From Bedellia somnulentella (lineage: Eukaryota; Arthropoda; Insecta; Lepidoptera; Bedelliidae), in NCBI GenBank assembly GCA_963576735.1, contig OY755189.1, positions 2,418,001-2,482,000 of the forward strand: a DNA stretch of 64,000 nt, in the 5' to 3' direction. The translations under genes and the position numbers were made by a program. Under the pieces are notes generated by a model. The model saw only the letters and a list, made by a program, of their open reading frames with translations. It was not told where the DNA came from and ran no database searches. Shown here in pieces: positions 1-11,354 of this stretch. The stretch's first letter is position 1. Every line of letters starts with the position of its first letter.

Positions 1-55
1 ATTGAATTCAGAATAAATGAAATTGATAATCTAAAAATAAACTTTAAAATAAATT

Positions 56-149
56 TCCAAAAGTAGCTGAGGAATTTCTAATTCCTTAGCTCTGGCTACC
101 CCTTCTTGGGATTTATAGCCGTGAGTATATGTATGTATGTATGTATGTA
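56..149 (+). repeat. SINE-A, 3' half
   Basis: This is the 3' half of the short SINE called SINE-A here. It contains the block with GTGGCTGAGG-like and TCTGGCTACCCC-like sequence, then TTTATAGCCGTGAG and a TATG tail. The 5' half is missing, as expected for target-primed retrotransposition. Confidence 0.85.
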
Positions 150-660
150 AAAATAAACTTTCTTCTATCCATAATTGATAACTAAAAAATAAGTATACCA
201 AAGATTATTAAATAATCTATAGTTGATGTCTCATAATATTGGAGACTCTCGATGAAATAATTATTTATATCATAGCAATTTTGCGACGTAACTTAAAATT
301 GTCATAGCAATAAAATCATGACAATAAAATGTTTCCATAAATATACCAAAATGTTCATGTACATATTAATAAAATCGAACAGTTTAGTGTTTCCCCTGCT
401 ACTGCAAACCAACCCACTCATTGTCATTTTGTATCTCACATGACTTTGTAGGTTGAACTTAAACTTGAAATCATAAAATAAGGTAAAGCTGATGTCTGAC
501 AATTTGCCACTACTGTATAAAAATAACCTGAATTTGTTTGTACAAGCACTTAACATATGGATATGGACGAAAAATTAATGTACAAGAAACAAGTAGCTTT
601 AGCCCTTGAAAAAAACATCATTCTGTGTTCCCTTCTCCGAATACTAATTCGTCAATTCTT
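150..660. other. no gene recognised
   Basis: This is AT-rich sequence with no exon-like open frame or repeat that I recognise. A minus-strand 84-codon open frame at 302-556 has no recognisable domain and ordinary AT-rich composition. Confidence 0.4.
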
Positions 661-663
661 CAC

Positions 664-850
664 CTCAGCCTACATTTATGTCCCCATCATGGGGCTCTAG
701 ATTGCCCCGATTTAGGTAATTTTGCCATTCATTCGCGCTGGCCTACGGGTTAGCAGGCTAACGACTACTCCGTGGCAGTAACCGAAACCGACAGTTTAAC
801 GTTACTTTCGAATCGTCATTTTCGGATAATCAAGTAATTCAGGCTTGCAA
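664..850 (-). repeat. SINE-C fragment
   Basis: Read on the minus strand, this matches the block at 24.94-25.25 kb. Both share a stretch with GTAGTCGT, then AGGCCAGCG, and end in a GATGGGG(A/G)CATA-like stretch. The two copies are diverged. The family is defined only by this in-window comparison. Confidence 0.6.
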
Positions 851-1375
851 TAACTACATTTTCTTCAACTGTTCTTGCAGTAGATTTAAATAACTAGAAA
901 GAATATATAACTTTACGAAAATATAAAAAAACAAAGTAACAGAAAAATCACAAATATTTTTTTTCCAATTTCATTCATTTTTTCAATCATAAAATCCTTA
1001 ATAGTCTGAATACACACGCTTTAGCCTACAAGCACAAAAGCGCGCCATATTTCACATCCACATCAACCAACCCAAACATCGTGTGTGGCTCCGAGCTAAT
1101 GACCCGTTGGCTAACCACTGTAATGTAATCACCATTAATTTATAACCAGAAAATGCAGCGTTTGATAAAGAAGTGGACTTACGGATTAACTAATGAGCGG
1201 GAAACGATAGTCGGCCATTTTATTTTATGTTTTACGACTCTGAGATGTTACGATATTTTAATATTTCACTTACGTGCCTTATGACTGCGTAACTTCCATT
1301 CTGTAAATTTTAATTTCTTAATACATACACACATACTTATATTGTTATACTCATAAACGTAACATATAATATAAT

Positions 1376-1733
1376 AAACGTTCACGCCGTTTATCCCCGA
1401 AGGGGTTGGCAGAGGTACCAATACTCCTGAACTCACATGGCAAGCGCCATCTAGTTTCCAGAGAAGGTACCCACGTTTTGCTTAGACAGTGTACTCACGT
1501 GATAGGGGGCAGGCCTATCGCCGTTTTGTACGAATACACTGTCACATGACTAAGTACAACTCAGCCATGTGGGTTTCCTCACGATGTTTTCCCTCACCGT
1601 TAACAACCATGATAAATTAACCACACATATGACTTTAGAAAAGACAAATTGGTGTAGGCCCGTCGCAGGATTGGAACTCACGCCCTTCTGTTTTCGGGCG
1701 GGTGTTCTACCCACTGGACTATCATGTCGCTAT
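1376..1733 (-). repeat. SINE-B, near full length (subfamily 2)
   Basis: This is a tRNA-headed SINE. On the minus strand it starts with a tRNA-like head (A-box like ATAGTCCAGTGGGT, B-box like GAGTTCCAATCCT). It continues through a conserved body (GGTGAGGGAAAACATCGTGA, CGGCGATAGGCCTGCCCCCT) and ends GGCGTGAACG plus a short AT-rich tail. The head and the segment near the 3' end match the copy at 49.57 kb rather than the commoner subfamily. Confidence 0.9.
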
Positions 1734-1775
1734 ACTCACGGCTATTAATTCCAAAACGAAGTTTAGAGCTTTATG

Positions 1776-2017
1776 CTGCGTAGTGTCGGCTTAGAATAGC
1801 ACTACTCCATTCTTCCCGTGGGTGTCCGTAACAGGCAGCAATAGGTATTGGGACTGTTCAAGTTATTTTTGGGCGATGCAGTGACCCATCACCATGACCC
1901 TTAGTTTCACATTATTTTCCTTACACAACTTCCAAAAGTGGCTGACGAATGTATTATTCCGACACTCTGTTTACCCCTACAGGGATTTTTAGTCGTCAGT
2001 ATATGTATGTATGTATA
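1776..2017 (+). repeat. SINE-A, full length
   Basis: It runs from the 5' end (GTAGTGTCGGCTTAGAATAG) to the TATG tail. It is moderately diverged, for example at the CGTCAG in place of CGTGAG near the tail. Confidence 0.9.
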
Positions 2018-2159
2018 AATTGTACTAACAAATTAATGAACTAATTAATTTTACCAATGATGGAAGGTATGAACTAAACGTACGTATGAATCGTGACATG
2101 GATGGCAAATTAAATGAATTAGTTTTACCATTACGGAATAATTAGAGTGATGCTGTCCA

Positions 2160-2336
2160 TCACGGGGGTCGTAAGAGGCGACTAAGGGTATTGGGGCTTT
2201 TTATTGGATTTTTGGGCGATGCGGATGGAGACCCATCACCAAAAACCTTTATTTTACCGCCTTATCCCCACTCAACTTCCAAAAGTGGCTGAGGATATAC
2301 AGTAGGTATATGTATGTATTGTATATATGTATGTAT
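2160..2336 (+). repeat. SINE-A, 5' truncated
   Basis: It starts at the TCACGGGGGTCGTAAGAGGCG block and carries the central GGGCGATGCGG and ACTCAACTTCCAAAAGTGGC blocks. The segment before the tail is shortened and it ends in a TATG run. Confidence 0.85.
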
Positions 2337-2599
2337 TTAACGATAAATCCACGGTCAAATTTTTGCGCCTATGGGAAGAAAAGGGATGTTAGATAGTCTA
2401 AACCACCAAAATACAGCAAATCTGATTGATAAGTGATATCTAATCCAAAAGTACTCGGGCGGACTACAATGATTTTTAGATCATTTAGTCATTTTAGTCA
2501 TCTTCAAATACATATACCTCAGTAGTTGTTGTAGTTATTAGAAATCCTGAAAAACAAGTCGGAAGGCAAAGACTTATTTTTAAGAGGTAAAGTTTGTTT

Positions 2600-2856
2600 G
2601 CCGTTTAGTGCCGGCTTAGAATCTCACTACCCCTTTCTACCCACGGGTGTCATAAGAGATGACTCCTTAGTCAACTCGTATGTGGGGCTTTTTTAAGTGT
2701 TTTTTGGGCGATGCAATTGGACACCCATTACCATCGATACTTTATTTCTACCAACTTGTCCCCTATCAACTTCCAAATGTGGCTGAGAAGCTCTCAGCTC
2801 TGACGTTCTGGCTACCCCTTTTTGAGATTTATGGCCGTGAGTTTATGTATGTATGT
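2600..2856 (+). repeat. SINE-A, full length
   Basis: It has the 5' block TTTAGTGCCGGCTTAGAAT, the GGGCGATGCA block, and a 3' end in GCCGTGAGTTTATGTATG. The open frames seen across it are chance frames inside the repeat. Confidence 0.9.
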
Positions 2857-3346
2857 TATTGACCCTGACAGGCATTGTATGTAGAGAGTGCATTTCAAAT
2901 CGGTAATCAAATAAAAGTGCTTAGCCAAACATTGACATTACTTGCAGCATCAATGATTAACGGTGAAGCGGGTTTCTTGTTATCTCGACCGCTTTTTATT
3001 CCGCTTACAACAACAGTGTGTTTTGTTTGCTATCATAGAGCAGTGAACAATTTACTACTAACTGTTTCTAGTATAGTAGGCTAGTATTTCGACTTCAGGA
3101 AGGTCAAAAGATAGTTTAAATTAATCTGGAGCGCCATATCTTAAAATATTACAAGCGACAGATTAAGAAGAAGAAGAATTAAAATTATTATTATTTGGTC
3201 AATAAACAACAATTGGTACAAAAGTTGGGTAAATTACTAAGGTTGCCGAATCGGCTCAGCTGCGTATCTCGCAGGACACGTCAGCTGAAGCACGCTGGTT
3301 TTCAGCCAGCACCAGTTTATGTATTTTATCAAATTATACATGTATA

Positions 3347-3590
3347 CATACATACATATACTCACGGCTATAAATCCCTAGATGTGGTAGCCAGAGCTAA
3401 GGAATGAGAAATTCCTCAGCCACCTTTGGAAAGTTGAGTGGGGAAAAGATGGTAAAATAAAGGTTGTTGGTGATGGGTCTCCAACCGCATCGCCCAAAAA
3501 TTCCTTTAAAGCCCCAATACCGTTAGTCGCCTCTTACGTACACCCACCGGAAGAAATGGGGTAGTGCTATTCTAAGCCGACACTACACAG
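3347..3590 (-). repeat. SINE-A, full length with target duplication
   Basis: This is a complete minus-strand copy from the TATG tail to CTACACAG. The flanks carry a short direct repeat (AAATTATAC at 3331-3339 and again at 3596-3604), consistent with target-primed insertion. Confidence 0.93.
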
Positions 3591-3965
3591 CTATAAAATT
3601 ATACTACAAAAAAAACTATTGTGTTGTGTCATATTTTAAATCAAACAATATTATCAAATCTAATGATATTGATTCATATTGATCTATCAAATTATATTGT
3701 AAAAAAGATAGAAAAGGGAATGTGAAGATAGTTTGGGCATATAGAGAGGATCGATTGAAAGTAAATGGGCGACTGAAAAATATAGTCAATATGGATGGCA
3801 AAATAAGTTGAGTCAAGTTTGTCAAAGTGAAGTGGTAGTGTCTGCCACAGAAGTGGAGGCTAACAGCGGCGTGAGTATGTATATGTATGTAAATGCAGTA
3901 CTGTATATTGTTTATTCAATAAAAAATGTGTTACTGAGAATGGTGTCCATAGTTTAAGATTGTCG

Positions 3966-4220
3966 TACATACATATACTCACGGCTGTAAATCCCTAGAA
4001 GGGGTAGCCAGAGCTAAGAAATAGAAACTCCTGAGCTACTTTTGGAAAGTTGAGAGGGGTAAAGACGGTATAATAAAGGTTATTGGATGATATAATAAGG
4101 TGATTGGTCTCCAACCGCATCGCCCAAAAATCCCTTAAAAGCCCCAATACCGTTAGTCGCCTCTTACGTACACCCACCGGCAGAAATGGGGTAGTACTAT
4201 TCTAAGCCGAAACTACACAG
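3966..4220 (-). repeat. SINE-A, full length
   Basis: This is a complete minus-strand copy. It contains a short local duplication of the GGTTATTGG-type stretch around 4075-4110, which makes it slightly longer than the others. Confidence 0.92.
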
Positions 4221-4524
4221 TAAATATTGTCGTATGGTAAATAAATTGCTTTAAACAAGAGTATTAATATTTATCAAGCAATAAAAATTTCAACTTATAA
4301 CTATTACAAGCATTGGTTACGAAATATTAAAAGCTGTGAATCCGTTGATGACAATAATTTGAATTTAATCTCGAATTGCTCAAGATTCGATCATGGAATT
4401 AAGTGCACCTTATCTTTTACGAGTTTTGTATGAAGTTAGTGATGTGTTAAAACTGTAAAATGGAAATAAAACATGTTAGTGTTTTTCAACTAAATAGGTG
4501 TGGTTTTTTTCATCTTTAATTTAT

Positions 4525-4700
4525 CATCAAAAAGGCAGGCGTCCGTAGTATGAATAATAAAAGAGCATGTATGAAAAGATTGATAGATGTAAACGAAGCT
4601 AGAGAGGTTTCTCAGTATCGTACGAAGTGACGATCGATAGTCGCTGCCTACCCCAATGGGAACTAATGGCGTGAGTATATGTATGTATGTATGTAATTTA
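4525..4700 (+). repeat. LINE-1 3' end fragment
   Basis: This sequence matches the last 50 or so codons of the intact LINE-1 ORF at 34.6-37.7 kb. It includes the KKAGV..MNNKRACMKRLIDVNEARE-type stretch and the terminal YPNGN codons, then GGCGTGAGTATATG and a TATG tail. It is a 5'-truncated insertion. The reading frame is broken by a stop in place of the usual Trp region (TGA after ACGAAG). Confidence 0.9.
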
Positions 4701-4721
4701 TTAGGTTGTAAACGGCTAGGA

Positions 4722-4815
4722 AACCTATATGGGTGAGTTGTACTAAGTCATGTGACAGTGTATTGGTAAAACACTGGAATAGCCCTGTGAATTACTTTAC
4801 TCTATGCCCTGTGAT
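4722..4815 (+). repeat. SINE-B internal fragment
   Basis: It matches the central body of SINE-B (GAGTTGTACT.AGTCATGTGA followed by CAGTGTATT). Head and tail are missing and the copy is diverged. Confidence 0.6.
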
Positions 4816-4920
4816 TTACTTTGACTACACCTGATACCATATTTTTTCTACCATGTTGCATTTTTCCACTGATCTTGATAACCGTAATCAATTCATCATA
4901 TACTTTAAACTAATAATTAC

Positions 4921-5126
4921 ATACGTACATACATACATATACTCACGGCCATAAATCCCAAAAAGGGGTAGCCAGAGCTTCAGAGCTAGAAACTCCTCAG
5001 CAACATTTGGAAGGTGATAAGGGAGAAGATGATAAAAATAAAGTATCGTTGGTAATTGGTTTCCAATCGCATCGCCCAAAAATCATTTAAACAGGCCCCA
5101 AACCCTTAGTCGTCTCTTGCGACACC
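4921..5126 (-). repeat. SINE-A, 5' truncated
   Basis: The TATG tail and body are present on the minus strand. The 5' 50 bp or so are missing, where it runs into the tail of the adjacent SINE-B copy. Confidence 0.88.
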
Positions 5127-5135
5127 AAAGAAAGT

Positions 5136-5388
5136 AACGTAAACATAAACGTTCACGCCGTACTAATACTTCTGAACATCACGCGACTTTGTCACCTAGT
5201 GTTCAGAGTACCCACGTTTTACATAGACAGTGTGCTCACGTGATAGAGGGCAGGCCTATCGCCGTTTTGTACGAATACACTGTTACATGACTAAGTACAA
5301 CTCAGCCATGTGGGTTTCCTCACGATGTTTTCCCTCACCGTTAACAACCATGACAAATTAACCACACATATGTCTTTAGAAAAGACTA
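5136..5388 (-). repeat. SINE-B, 5' truncated
   Basis: It carries the SINE-B tail (ACATAAACGTTCACGCC on the plus strand) and body up to the region just after the tRNA head. The head is missing. A small deletion removes the AACCCCTTCGGGG segment. Confidence 0.9.
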
Positions 5389-5754
5389 ATCCCACCAAAA
5401 ACATTTTCATGTAAAATGTTGCCAAGACGAGCCCATATGACTCGCACGGTCAAAAAGTTATCAGATCTCATGTAGAGCCAAGCTTCTAACACTACACGCC
5501 CTAACTCTACAAGGCCTAACTTCACAAACTCTACACCTTAGTCAAAATATGTGGCTTGGTCTTTTTTTGGGGTGTATTTCTTGCACATCAGAGACGCCTT
5601 TTTTATAGCCCACTCTCTGTCTTTGCCTTTTTTCTTTGTTGATTTACTGTTTATAATAAGTGATAGATCAGATACTGCCGATATGTCTCAATATATGTCG
5701 ATTAAATTTTATTTTTTATTTTTTTTATAACAAGGAGTACCTATAAATATATAT

Positions 5755-6015
5755 ATATCTGAGGGCACCAAGTTTTAGATTATTATTAGATTAGATCTCT
5801 AGCGTCATCAAAATTTAATCTTTTAAAATTACAGGTCTCATACAAACTCCCATCCCCTAGTTTAAGGGGTTGGAGGATGAAAGTTACAAGTTTTATAATT
5901 TTTTTGTTGTTTGTGTGCTAATACTAGCTTACATACAAAATTTCAGCTTTCTAGGACATTAGGAAATACCTTAATAATTTTGATGATCATCAGTGAGTCA
6001 GTGACGCAATCAGCC
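5755..6015. repeat. probable degenerate repeat, unclassified
   Basis: This is a block of mixed-complexity sequence (CATCCCCTAGTTTAAGGGG, CTTTCTAGGACATTAGG, GATGATCATCAGTGAGTCAG) that reads like interspersed repeat rather than unique sequence. Only one copy is present here, so this rests on general resemblance to insect repeats. Confidence 0.3.
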
Positions 6016-6168
6016 TTTTTTAGATATAAATAAAATCTGAATGCTAATGTAATTAAAACTTAATATGTTCAATAAGTCCGCTATTGACAATATATCCCGA
6101 AAATTTTGTTGATCTAGCATAACCCAAACCCAAGTTATGAGGGTTCAAAAAAACGACGAGGCGCTTCG

Positions 6169-6316
6169 AGAATAGGTAGGTAGTGCCCGTGCGCTTCGCT
6201 TGGCTCGTCTTCGCGGGGGCACTACCATGCCCCCAGATTGGTGTAGGCCCGACCCGGGATTGGTACAATAGTCGTTTGCACGATAACCGGTGTTCTACCC
6301 ATTGAGCTATCACGTC
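6169..6316 (-). repeat. tRNA-headed SINE with a different GC-rich body
   Basis: On the minus strand it starts with a SINE-B-like tRNA head (GATAGCTCAATGGGTAGAAC, B-box like GTACCAATCCCGG). After GGCCTACACCAAT it switches to an unrelated body (GGGGGCATGGTAGTGCCCCC, then GCGAAGACGAGCCAAGCG). It therefore looks like a second SINE family sharing the head of SINE-B. Confidence 0.65.
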
Positions 6317-6329
6317 GTCGTCTAAAGTA

Positions 6330-7320
6330 AAAGAAAGTCAAAGAAAGTAATGACATTCTAAGCCGGCACTACACGGCAACTAATAAATATCATACCCAAA
6401 TGTTTGAGTCCTTTGTACGCGACTCACAAAAGCTCTTTCTTCAACTCTGTGTTTTGTGTACTAATAATGTAGAAGTGATAATCATAATTATCACGATTTT
6501 AGCGTACTTATTGCTCTGCCGATGTGCTATTGTGCACTAAATAGTGAAACAAACAAATCCTATCAGTATTACTCATAGCATTACACAAGAACTGCATATA
6601 GTGCATTTAGCGGGTTATCAGAAACTCTTACTGTTTAGATACAAAAGTACATATGCTCTCAGCTATAAATACAAAGCTTCAGAATTATAAATCCCTTGGA
6701 CACTATTGGAAATTAATTAGTGCAAATATTATACAATCAGATAATCACCCAACAATCACTAACGACATCCGCAGGAAGAAATGGGTTAGTGCTATTCTAA
6801 GCCGACAACGTAGCTCACAAAGATCACCTCATTAGACAAGGCATCGATACTATAGATTCATTGCAAAATTCAACATACATACATAGCTATAAATCTCTAC
6901 AAGGTAGTACGTACAAAAACAAAAATCCCTACTACAAGAGAAGCCAGCACAAATCCTGCTAATTATCATTAAAGCAAGGAACTCAAACTATTTTGTATAA
7001 TTTATGATGAATTTCACCAAGTAGCGGTTACTGACTGACTAATTAACAATGGTTTACCGACTTGTTATGTGGGTTAGGATTACTATAATAAGTTATTGCT
7101 CATCGTACTTAAAATGAGGAAACGTCTTCTTTGCATCTTGACTGTTTTTATGTTTTTCATTTCCTCAGTTGTTTCCTATGTGATTCTTCATGATGTTGTC
7201 AATTGAGTTCGGTGTGTGCTTTGTGTCTTAGGCATCTAGGAATTATTACACAGTAGGTGAAACGGTTGAATCGTTTACTTGAGAACAGAACATTAATACT
7301 TATTAATCATAATCTGTATA
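6330..7320. other. no gene recognised; SINE debris
   Basis: Short pieces resemble SINE-A (CATTCTAAGCCGGCACTACAC near 6354 and GGAAGAAATGGGTTAGTGCT near 6774). The rest is AT-rich with no exon-like frame. Confidence 0.45.
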
Positions 7321-7321
7321 T

Positions 7322-7775
7322 ATTCACGCCGTTAATTCCAGCAGCCGTGATAGCCCAGTGGGTAGAACACTCGGTTATCGTGCAAACGACTAGTGTTCAT
7401 ATCCTGGGTCGGGCCTACACCAATTTGTCTTTTCTTAAGACATATGTGTGGTTAATTTATCACGGTTGTTAACGGTGAGGGAAAACATCGTGAGGAAACC
7501 CACATGGCTGAGTTGTACTTAGTCATGTGACAGTGTATTCGTACAAAACGGCGATAGGCCTGCCCCCTATCACGTGAGTACACTGTCCATGCAAAACGTG
7601 GGTACTCTGAACACCAGGTGACAAAGTCACGTGATGTTCGGAAGTATTAGTACCTCTGCCAACCCCTTCGGGGATATTCGGCGTGAACGTTTATGTTTAT
7701 GTTATGTTAATTCCAGCTAAGGTAGGCAGAGACTATCAGTCATAAATTTGTACAATCCTGGTAAATCTTTCATGT
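7322..7775 (-). repeat. LINE-1 3' fragment split by SINE-B
   Basis: The left piece (TTCACGCCGTTAATTCCAGC) and the right piece (GGTAGGCAGAGACTATCAGT onward) are the two halves of one minus-strand LINE-1 3' end. They are separated by the SINE-B copy at 7343-7705. Confidence 0.8.
7343..7705 (+). repeat. SINE-B, full length with 12-bp target duplication
   Basis: This is a complete SINE-B with tRNA-like head (A-box TGATAGCCCAGTGGG, B-box-like segment after TAGTG), body, GGCGTGAACG end and a TTATG tail. The flanking GTTAATTCCAGC repeat at 7331-7342 and 7706-7717 is an exact target-site duplication. It proves that the element entered an older LINE-1 fragment. Confidence 0.95.
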
Positions 7776-8079
7776 TACATTCACATTCATCTCATTCTGT
7801 ACGATTCAGACACTGCCTTTTTTAGATTATCTCAGTTGGATATTAATATTTCCTTGGTGTTTGTCCTCTCTTGAATGTGAACTACCATTCACACACGGCT
7901 CTATATGATACCATATATCTCCATTCTTTCTTTGTGCCCCAACCTTTTTCAAATTTCCTTTTCTTTTACAATATATCCTTTCACAAAACACACATACAGT
8001 GTGTAACCACGATGGGGGTGAAAACTTGTATGAGCAACTTTATTTTGACAGCTGATTTGCAAGGAGAAAGAAAAATAAA

Positions 8080-8360
8080 GTTGCTCTAGTTATGTTTGTC
8101 TTATAGTCAAAGTGGTTTTACCTACCACCCTTTTGTGACACCTCGTGTTATCGGCGTAGCTAGCAATGGGCTCAGGGTGGGGCAGCAGTAATATATATGG
8201 TGTAATTTCTTATATATATATTTAATGTTGGATTGATAAGGTACCTTACCAGGTCTGAGCCAGGGTGGGGCAAGAACCCACTGTGGCTAAGCCCATGCCA
8301 CTTGTGTTGATAAATCATCCTTCTAAACTATTTGTGCATCTGGTTTTGTAACAGTCCCAT
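8080..8360. other. no gene recognised
   Basis: The stretch contains two imperfect copies of a CTCAGGGTGGGGCA-type motif (about 8172 and 8261) in AT-rich sequence. No function can be inferred. Confidence 0.3.
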
Positions 8361-8367
8361 GTGATTA

Positions 8368-8732
8368 CATAACATAACATAAACATAAACATTCACGCCG
8401 AATATCCCCGAAGGGGTTGGCAGAGGTACTAATACTTCTGAATATCACGTGACTTTGTCACCTGGTGTTCAGAGTACTCACGTTTTGCATGGACAGTGTA
8501 CTAACGTGATAGGGGGCAGGCCTATCGCCGTTTTGTACGAATACACTGTCACATGACTAAGTACAACTCAGCCATGTGGGTTTCCTCACGATGTTTTCCC
8601 TCACCGTTGACAACCATGATAAATTAACCACACATGTCTTTAGGAAAGACAAATTGGTGTAGGGCTGACCCAGGATTTGAACACTAGTCGTTTGCACAAT
8701 AACCGAGTGTTCTACCCACTGGGCTATCACGG
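8368..8732 (-). repeat. SINE-B, full length (subfamily 1)
   Basis: This is a complete minus-strand copy with tail (ATAAC and ATAAAC repeats on the plus strand), body and tRNA-like head ending GGGCTATCACGG. The head carries the TTATTGTGCAAACGACTAG segment of subfamily 1. Confidence 0.95.
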
Positions 8733-9129
8733 ATCTCGGATGTGACTGGCTCTCAAATTCCTTGACCACGGGAAAGACTGTGCATAGCAATTTCAACACA
8801 CGGCTTTTATCAATCATTTGTTTAATAATTTCCGAATAAAGACAATCTTAATTGCAATCTATTCACAAAATGTAATCAGGTAGGTGGCACCTTATTTATG
8901 GAGTAAACGACCTTGATGCTATTCAGAACTGCAATTGCAACTACATACATAGCTACTTACTCATTCAAACACTCACATTAAGACTGGTACTGGTGGTTTG
9001 ATTAACACTTTATATGCTAAATGGATGCATTTTTGATTATTAAGATATTTAAACACATTCGCTTACTTGATATAGCTTGATACAAAAATTTATAAGAACT
9101 TAAAAACTTCACACATTTATTTACTTTTA

Positions 9130-9245
9130 CCCGAGATTTTAATTCCCATTGCGGTAGGCAGATACTATCGATCACAACTTCGTACTATCTCTAGCGTGCC
9201 TAAAATTCATATTTTTTCTCATACATGCTCTTTTATTCTTCTCAA
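9130..9245 (-). repeat. LINE-1 3' fragment
   Basis: The plus strand reads TTCCCATTGCGGTAGGCAG and then the LINE-1 C-terminal coding region up to CATGCTCTTTTATTCTTC, with a small internal deletion. It is a degenerate copy. Confidence 0.75.
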
Positions 9246-9402
9246 TCGGGAGTTCTACATTTGTAAGGACGTTTTCAATCTGGTCTTCAAAAATACTCAT
9301 AACATAATATAAATAAACTCTATATTTTTTTTTCGCCACTCCCACACATACTTTTTTCTTATTGCCCCATATCAAATAACCTCTTAAGGGATCCCCATAC
9401 CT

Positions 9403-9740
9403 ACATATACTCACGCCATTAGTTCCCATTGGGGTAGGCAAAGACTATTGATCGCCACTTCGTACGATCCTGACAAACCTCTCTAGCTTCGTTTACATCC
9501 ATCAATCTTTTCATACATTCTCTTTTATTCTTCATACTTCGGACGCCAGCCTTTTTGAGCAAACTCGCAATTTGGTTCAAGTGTGTTCTCCGTGGTCGTC
9601 CTCTACTAACATTACCATCCACACTAGCTCTATAGGTCCCTTTTACCAAGTTTCTATCATCCATCCTATCTATGTGCCCAAACCATCTCAACATTCTTAC
9701 AATATCATCTTTCACGAATAACACTATTTCTCACTCGGTC
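9403..9740 (-). pseudogene. LINE-1 ORF 3' fragment (last ~100 codons)
   Basis: The minus strand encodes a recognisable copy of the C-terminal 100 residues of the LINE-1 ORF. It includes LRWFGHIDRMDD, the GRPRRTHL motif, MKRLMDVNEAREV and the terminal YPNGN. It lacks the residues between the VKDDIVR and MLRWFG segments that the intact copy has. The element is 5' truncated and has no reverse-transcriptase core. The tail is short (CATATACTCACGCC on the plus strand). Confidence 0.9.
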
Positions 9741-9956
9741 ACATAATCTAACATTACAAATTTTTCTACATCCACTATACCCTAAAGCTTCTATTGCCAT
9801 ACCTGATAATCATTAATATACACCAGAATAGAAACCAGAACAGAATCATTTACGAACATTTGATTCTAGTAAATCAACAACTTCACACTCATTGCAAACT
9901 CATCCATACATATACTCACATTACTATTACTACACTACTTACATCCTATATATTCT

Positions 9957-10199
9957 GTGTAGTGTCGGCTTAGAATAGCACTACCCCATTTCTTCCGGTG
10001 GGTGTACGCAAGAGGCGACTAACGGTATTGGGGCTTTTAAGGATTTTTTGGGCGATGCGGTTTGAGACCTATCACCAACAAACTTTATTTTACCATCTTT
10101 TCCCCACGCAACTTCCAAAAGTGGCTGAGGAATTTCTGGTTCCTTAGCTCTGGCTACCCCTTCTAGGGATTTATAGCCGTGAGTATATGTATGTATGTA
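9957..10199 (+). repeat. SINE-A, full length
   Basis: This is a well preserved copy, from GTGTAGTGTCGGCTTAGAAT to the TATG tail. Confidence 0.95.
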
Positions 10200-10205
10200 C
10201 ATCCT

Positions 10206-10268
10206 ATAAAGGGTTAGCCATAGCCTCAGAACTAGAAATTCCTCAACCACATTTGGAAGTTGAGTGGG
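10206..10268 (-). repeat. SINE-A internal fragment
   Basis: The plus-strand stretch AAAGGGTTAGCCATAG...TTTGGAAGTTGAGTGGG is the middle of SINE-A in reverse, directly abutting the tail of the previous copy. Confidence 0.75.
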
Positions 10269-10276
10269 AATACAAA

Positions 10277-10414
10277 CGCCCGATTTCTGAATTGAGTATT
10301 CCTGCTGAGAATAACTTAAGTATCCTTCTGTCGCATTGAAATCTTAACAACTGAATGGGACAAAACGATACTTCAGTCGTTCTCAGCTTGAATACTCAAT
10401 TCAGAAATCGGGCG
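10277..10414. mobile_element. 138-bp fold-back MITE
   Basis: The ends are perfect 25-bp inverted repeats starting CGCCCGATTTCTGAATTGAG (10277 and, in reverse, ending 10414). Complementarity continues imperfectly inward (CTGAGAATAACTTAAGTATC pairs with GATACTTCAGTCGTTCTCAG). Almost the whole element folds on itself around a roughly 23-nt centre. There is no coding capacity, and no clear target duplication beyond short AAA-like flanks. Confidence 0.85.
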
Positions 10415-10429
10415 ATAAAAAAACAGAGA

Positions 10430-10850
10430 CTAATCAAATCCGATATTTATATTCTTTAGAAGCAATATGTGCTTTCGAAACACAACAAAATGTTAGTTCA
10501 GGTTATGCAACTAAGCAAATACCCTCATTGCATATACCCTAAGGTGTTAATTTTATGCCTATCTTAATAATACCTATAGATGAAGTTTCACTTTAGGTGA
10601 CGCAAGATCTAAGTTTAATGATACGGTCCATAGGATAATTCACATAGCTTTTATGGAGCTTATCCGCTGTCATGCAATTTAAGTACTTACTTTCATTTGT
10701 ATGCAATAAATATAATGCCAGCTGTTACTTTTATAAAAACTTGGGTGTGCATATGTATTGGATCACCTCAAAACTGAAGGCGGATGCAAATGTACACTGT
10801 ACGTACCATTAAGCAAATTATTAGAACCCTTTGTGTTAGTTAATTATCAT
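10430..10850. other. no gene recognised
   Basis: This is AT-rich sequence without an exon-like frame or a repeat shared elsewhere in the window. Confidence 0.4.
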
Positions 10851-10852
10851 GG

Positions 10853-11050
10853 TATAAAGCCCTAGAAGGGGTAGCCAGAGCCAATTTTCAGCCATTTTCG
10901 GAAGTTGTGTGCGGATGAGATTGTAAAACAAAGGTTTATGGTGATGGGTCTCTAGCCACAATGAACCACTTACCCTTTATACCTTTAACCTGTTACGAAC
11001 ACCCACGGGAAGAAATAAGGTAGTGCTATTCTAAGCCGACACTACACAGC
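10853..11050 (-). repeat. SINE-A, tail-less copy
   Basis: The body and 5' end (CTAAGCCGACACTACACAGC on the plus strand) are present. The TATG tail is lost and internal blocks are diverged. Confidence 0.8.
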
Positions 11051-11354
11051 TATCATCAATCTACAGTATAAATAGAAATATTTTGTTTCCGAGTTCGCCT
11101 CTAGAGCTGTGTGGTATTAGGCTTAGAATAACACTAGTTAACCAAGAGGCCACTTCGAGTATTGAGGTCTGCTAGATTTAGGGAGATACCAGAACAATCT
11201 TGATCACAGAAAACATCCGCTTCGCATGAAGAAGACGTCATTTAGAATTCTGAATCAGGCCTACACCAATATATGTTTTCTTTTGTCCTTTGTGGGGTTT
11301 TTAACAGTGATGTAAAATATCGTAGTGAAAGTCACATAATAAAGTTGCAGTTAG

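Noticed and set aside
6053..6313. 86-codon minus-strand frame
   Set aside because: It is a translation of a tRNA-headed SINE. Similar IAQWVEH-type frames recur in the SINE-B copies at 7257 and 8557.
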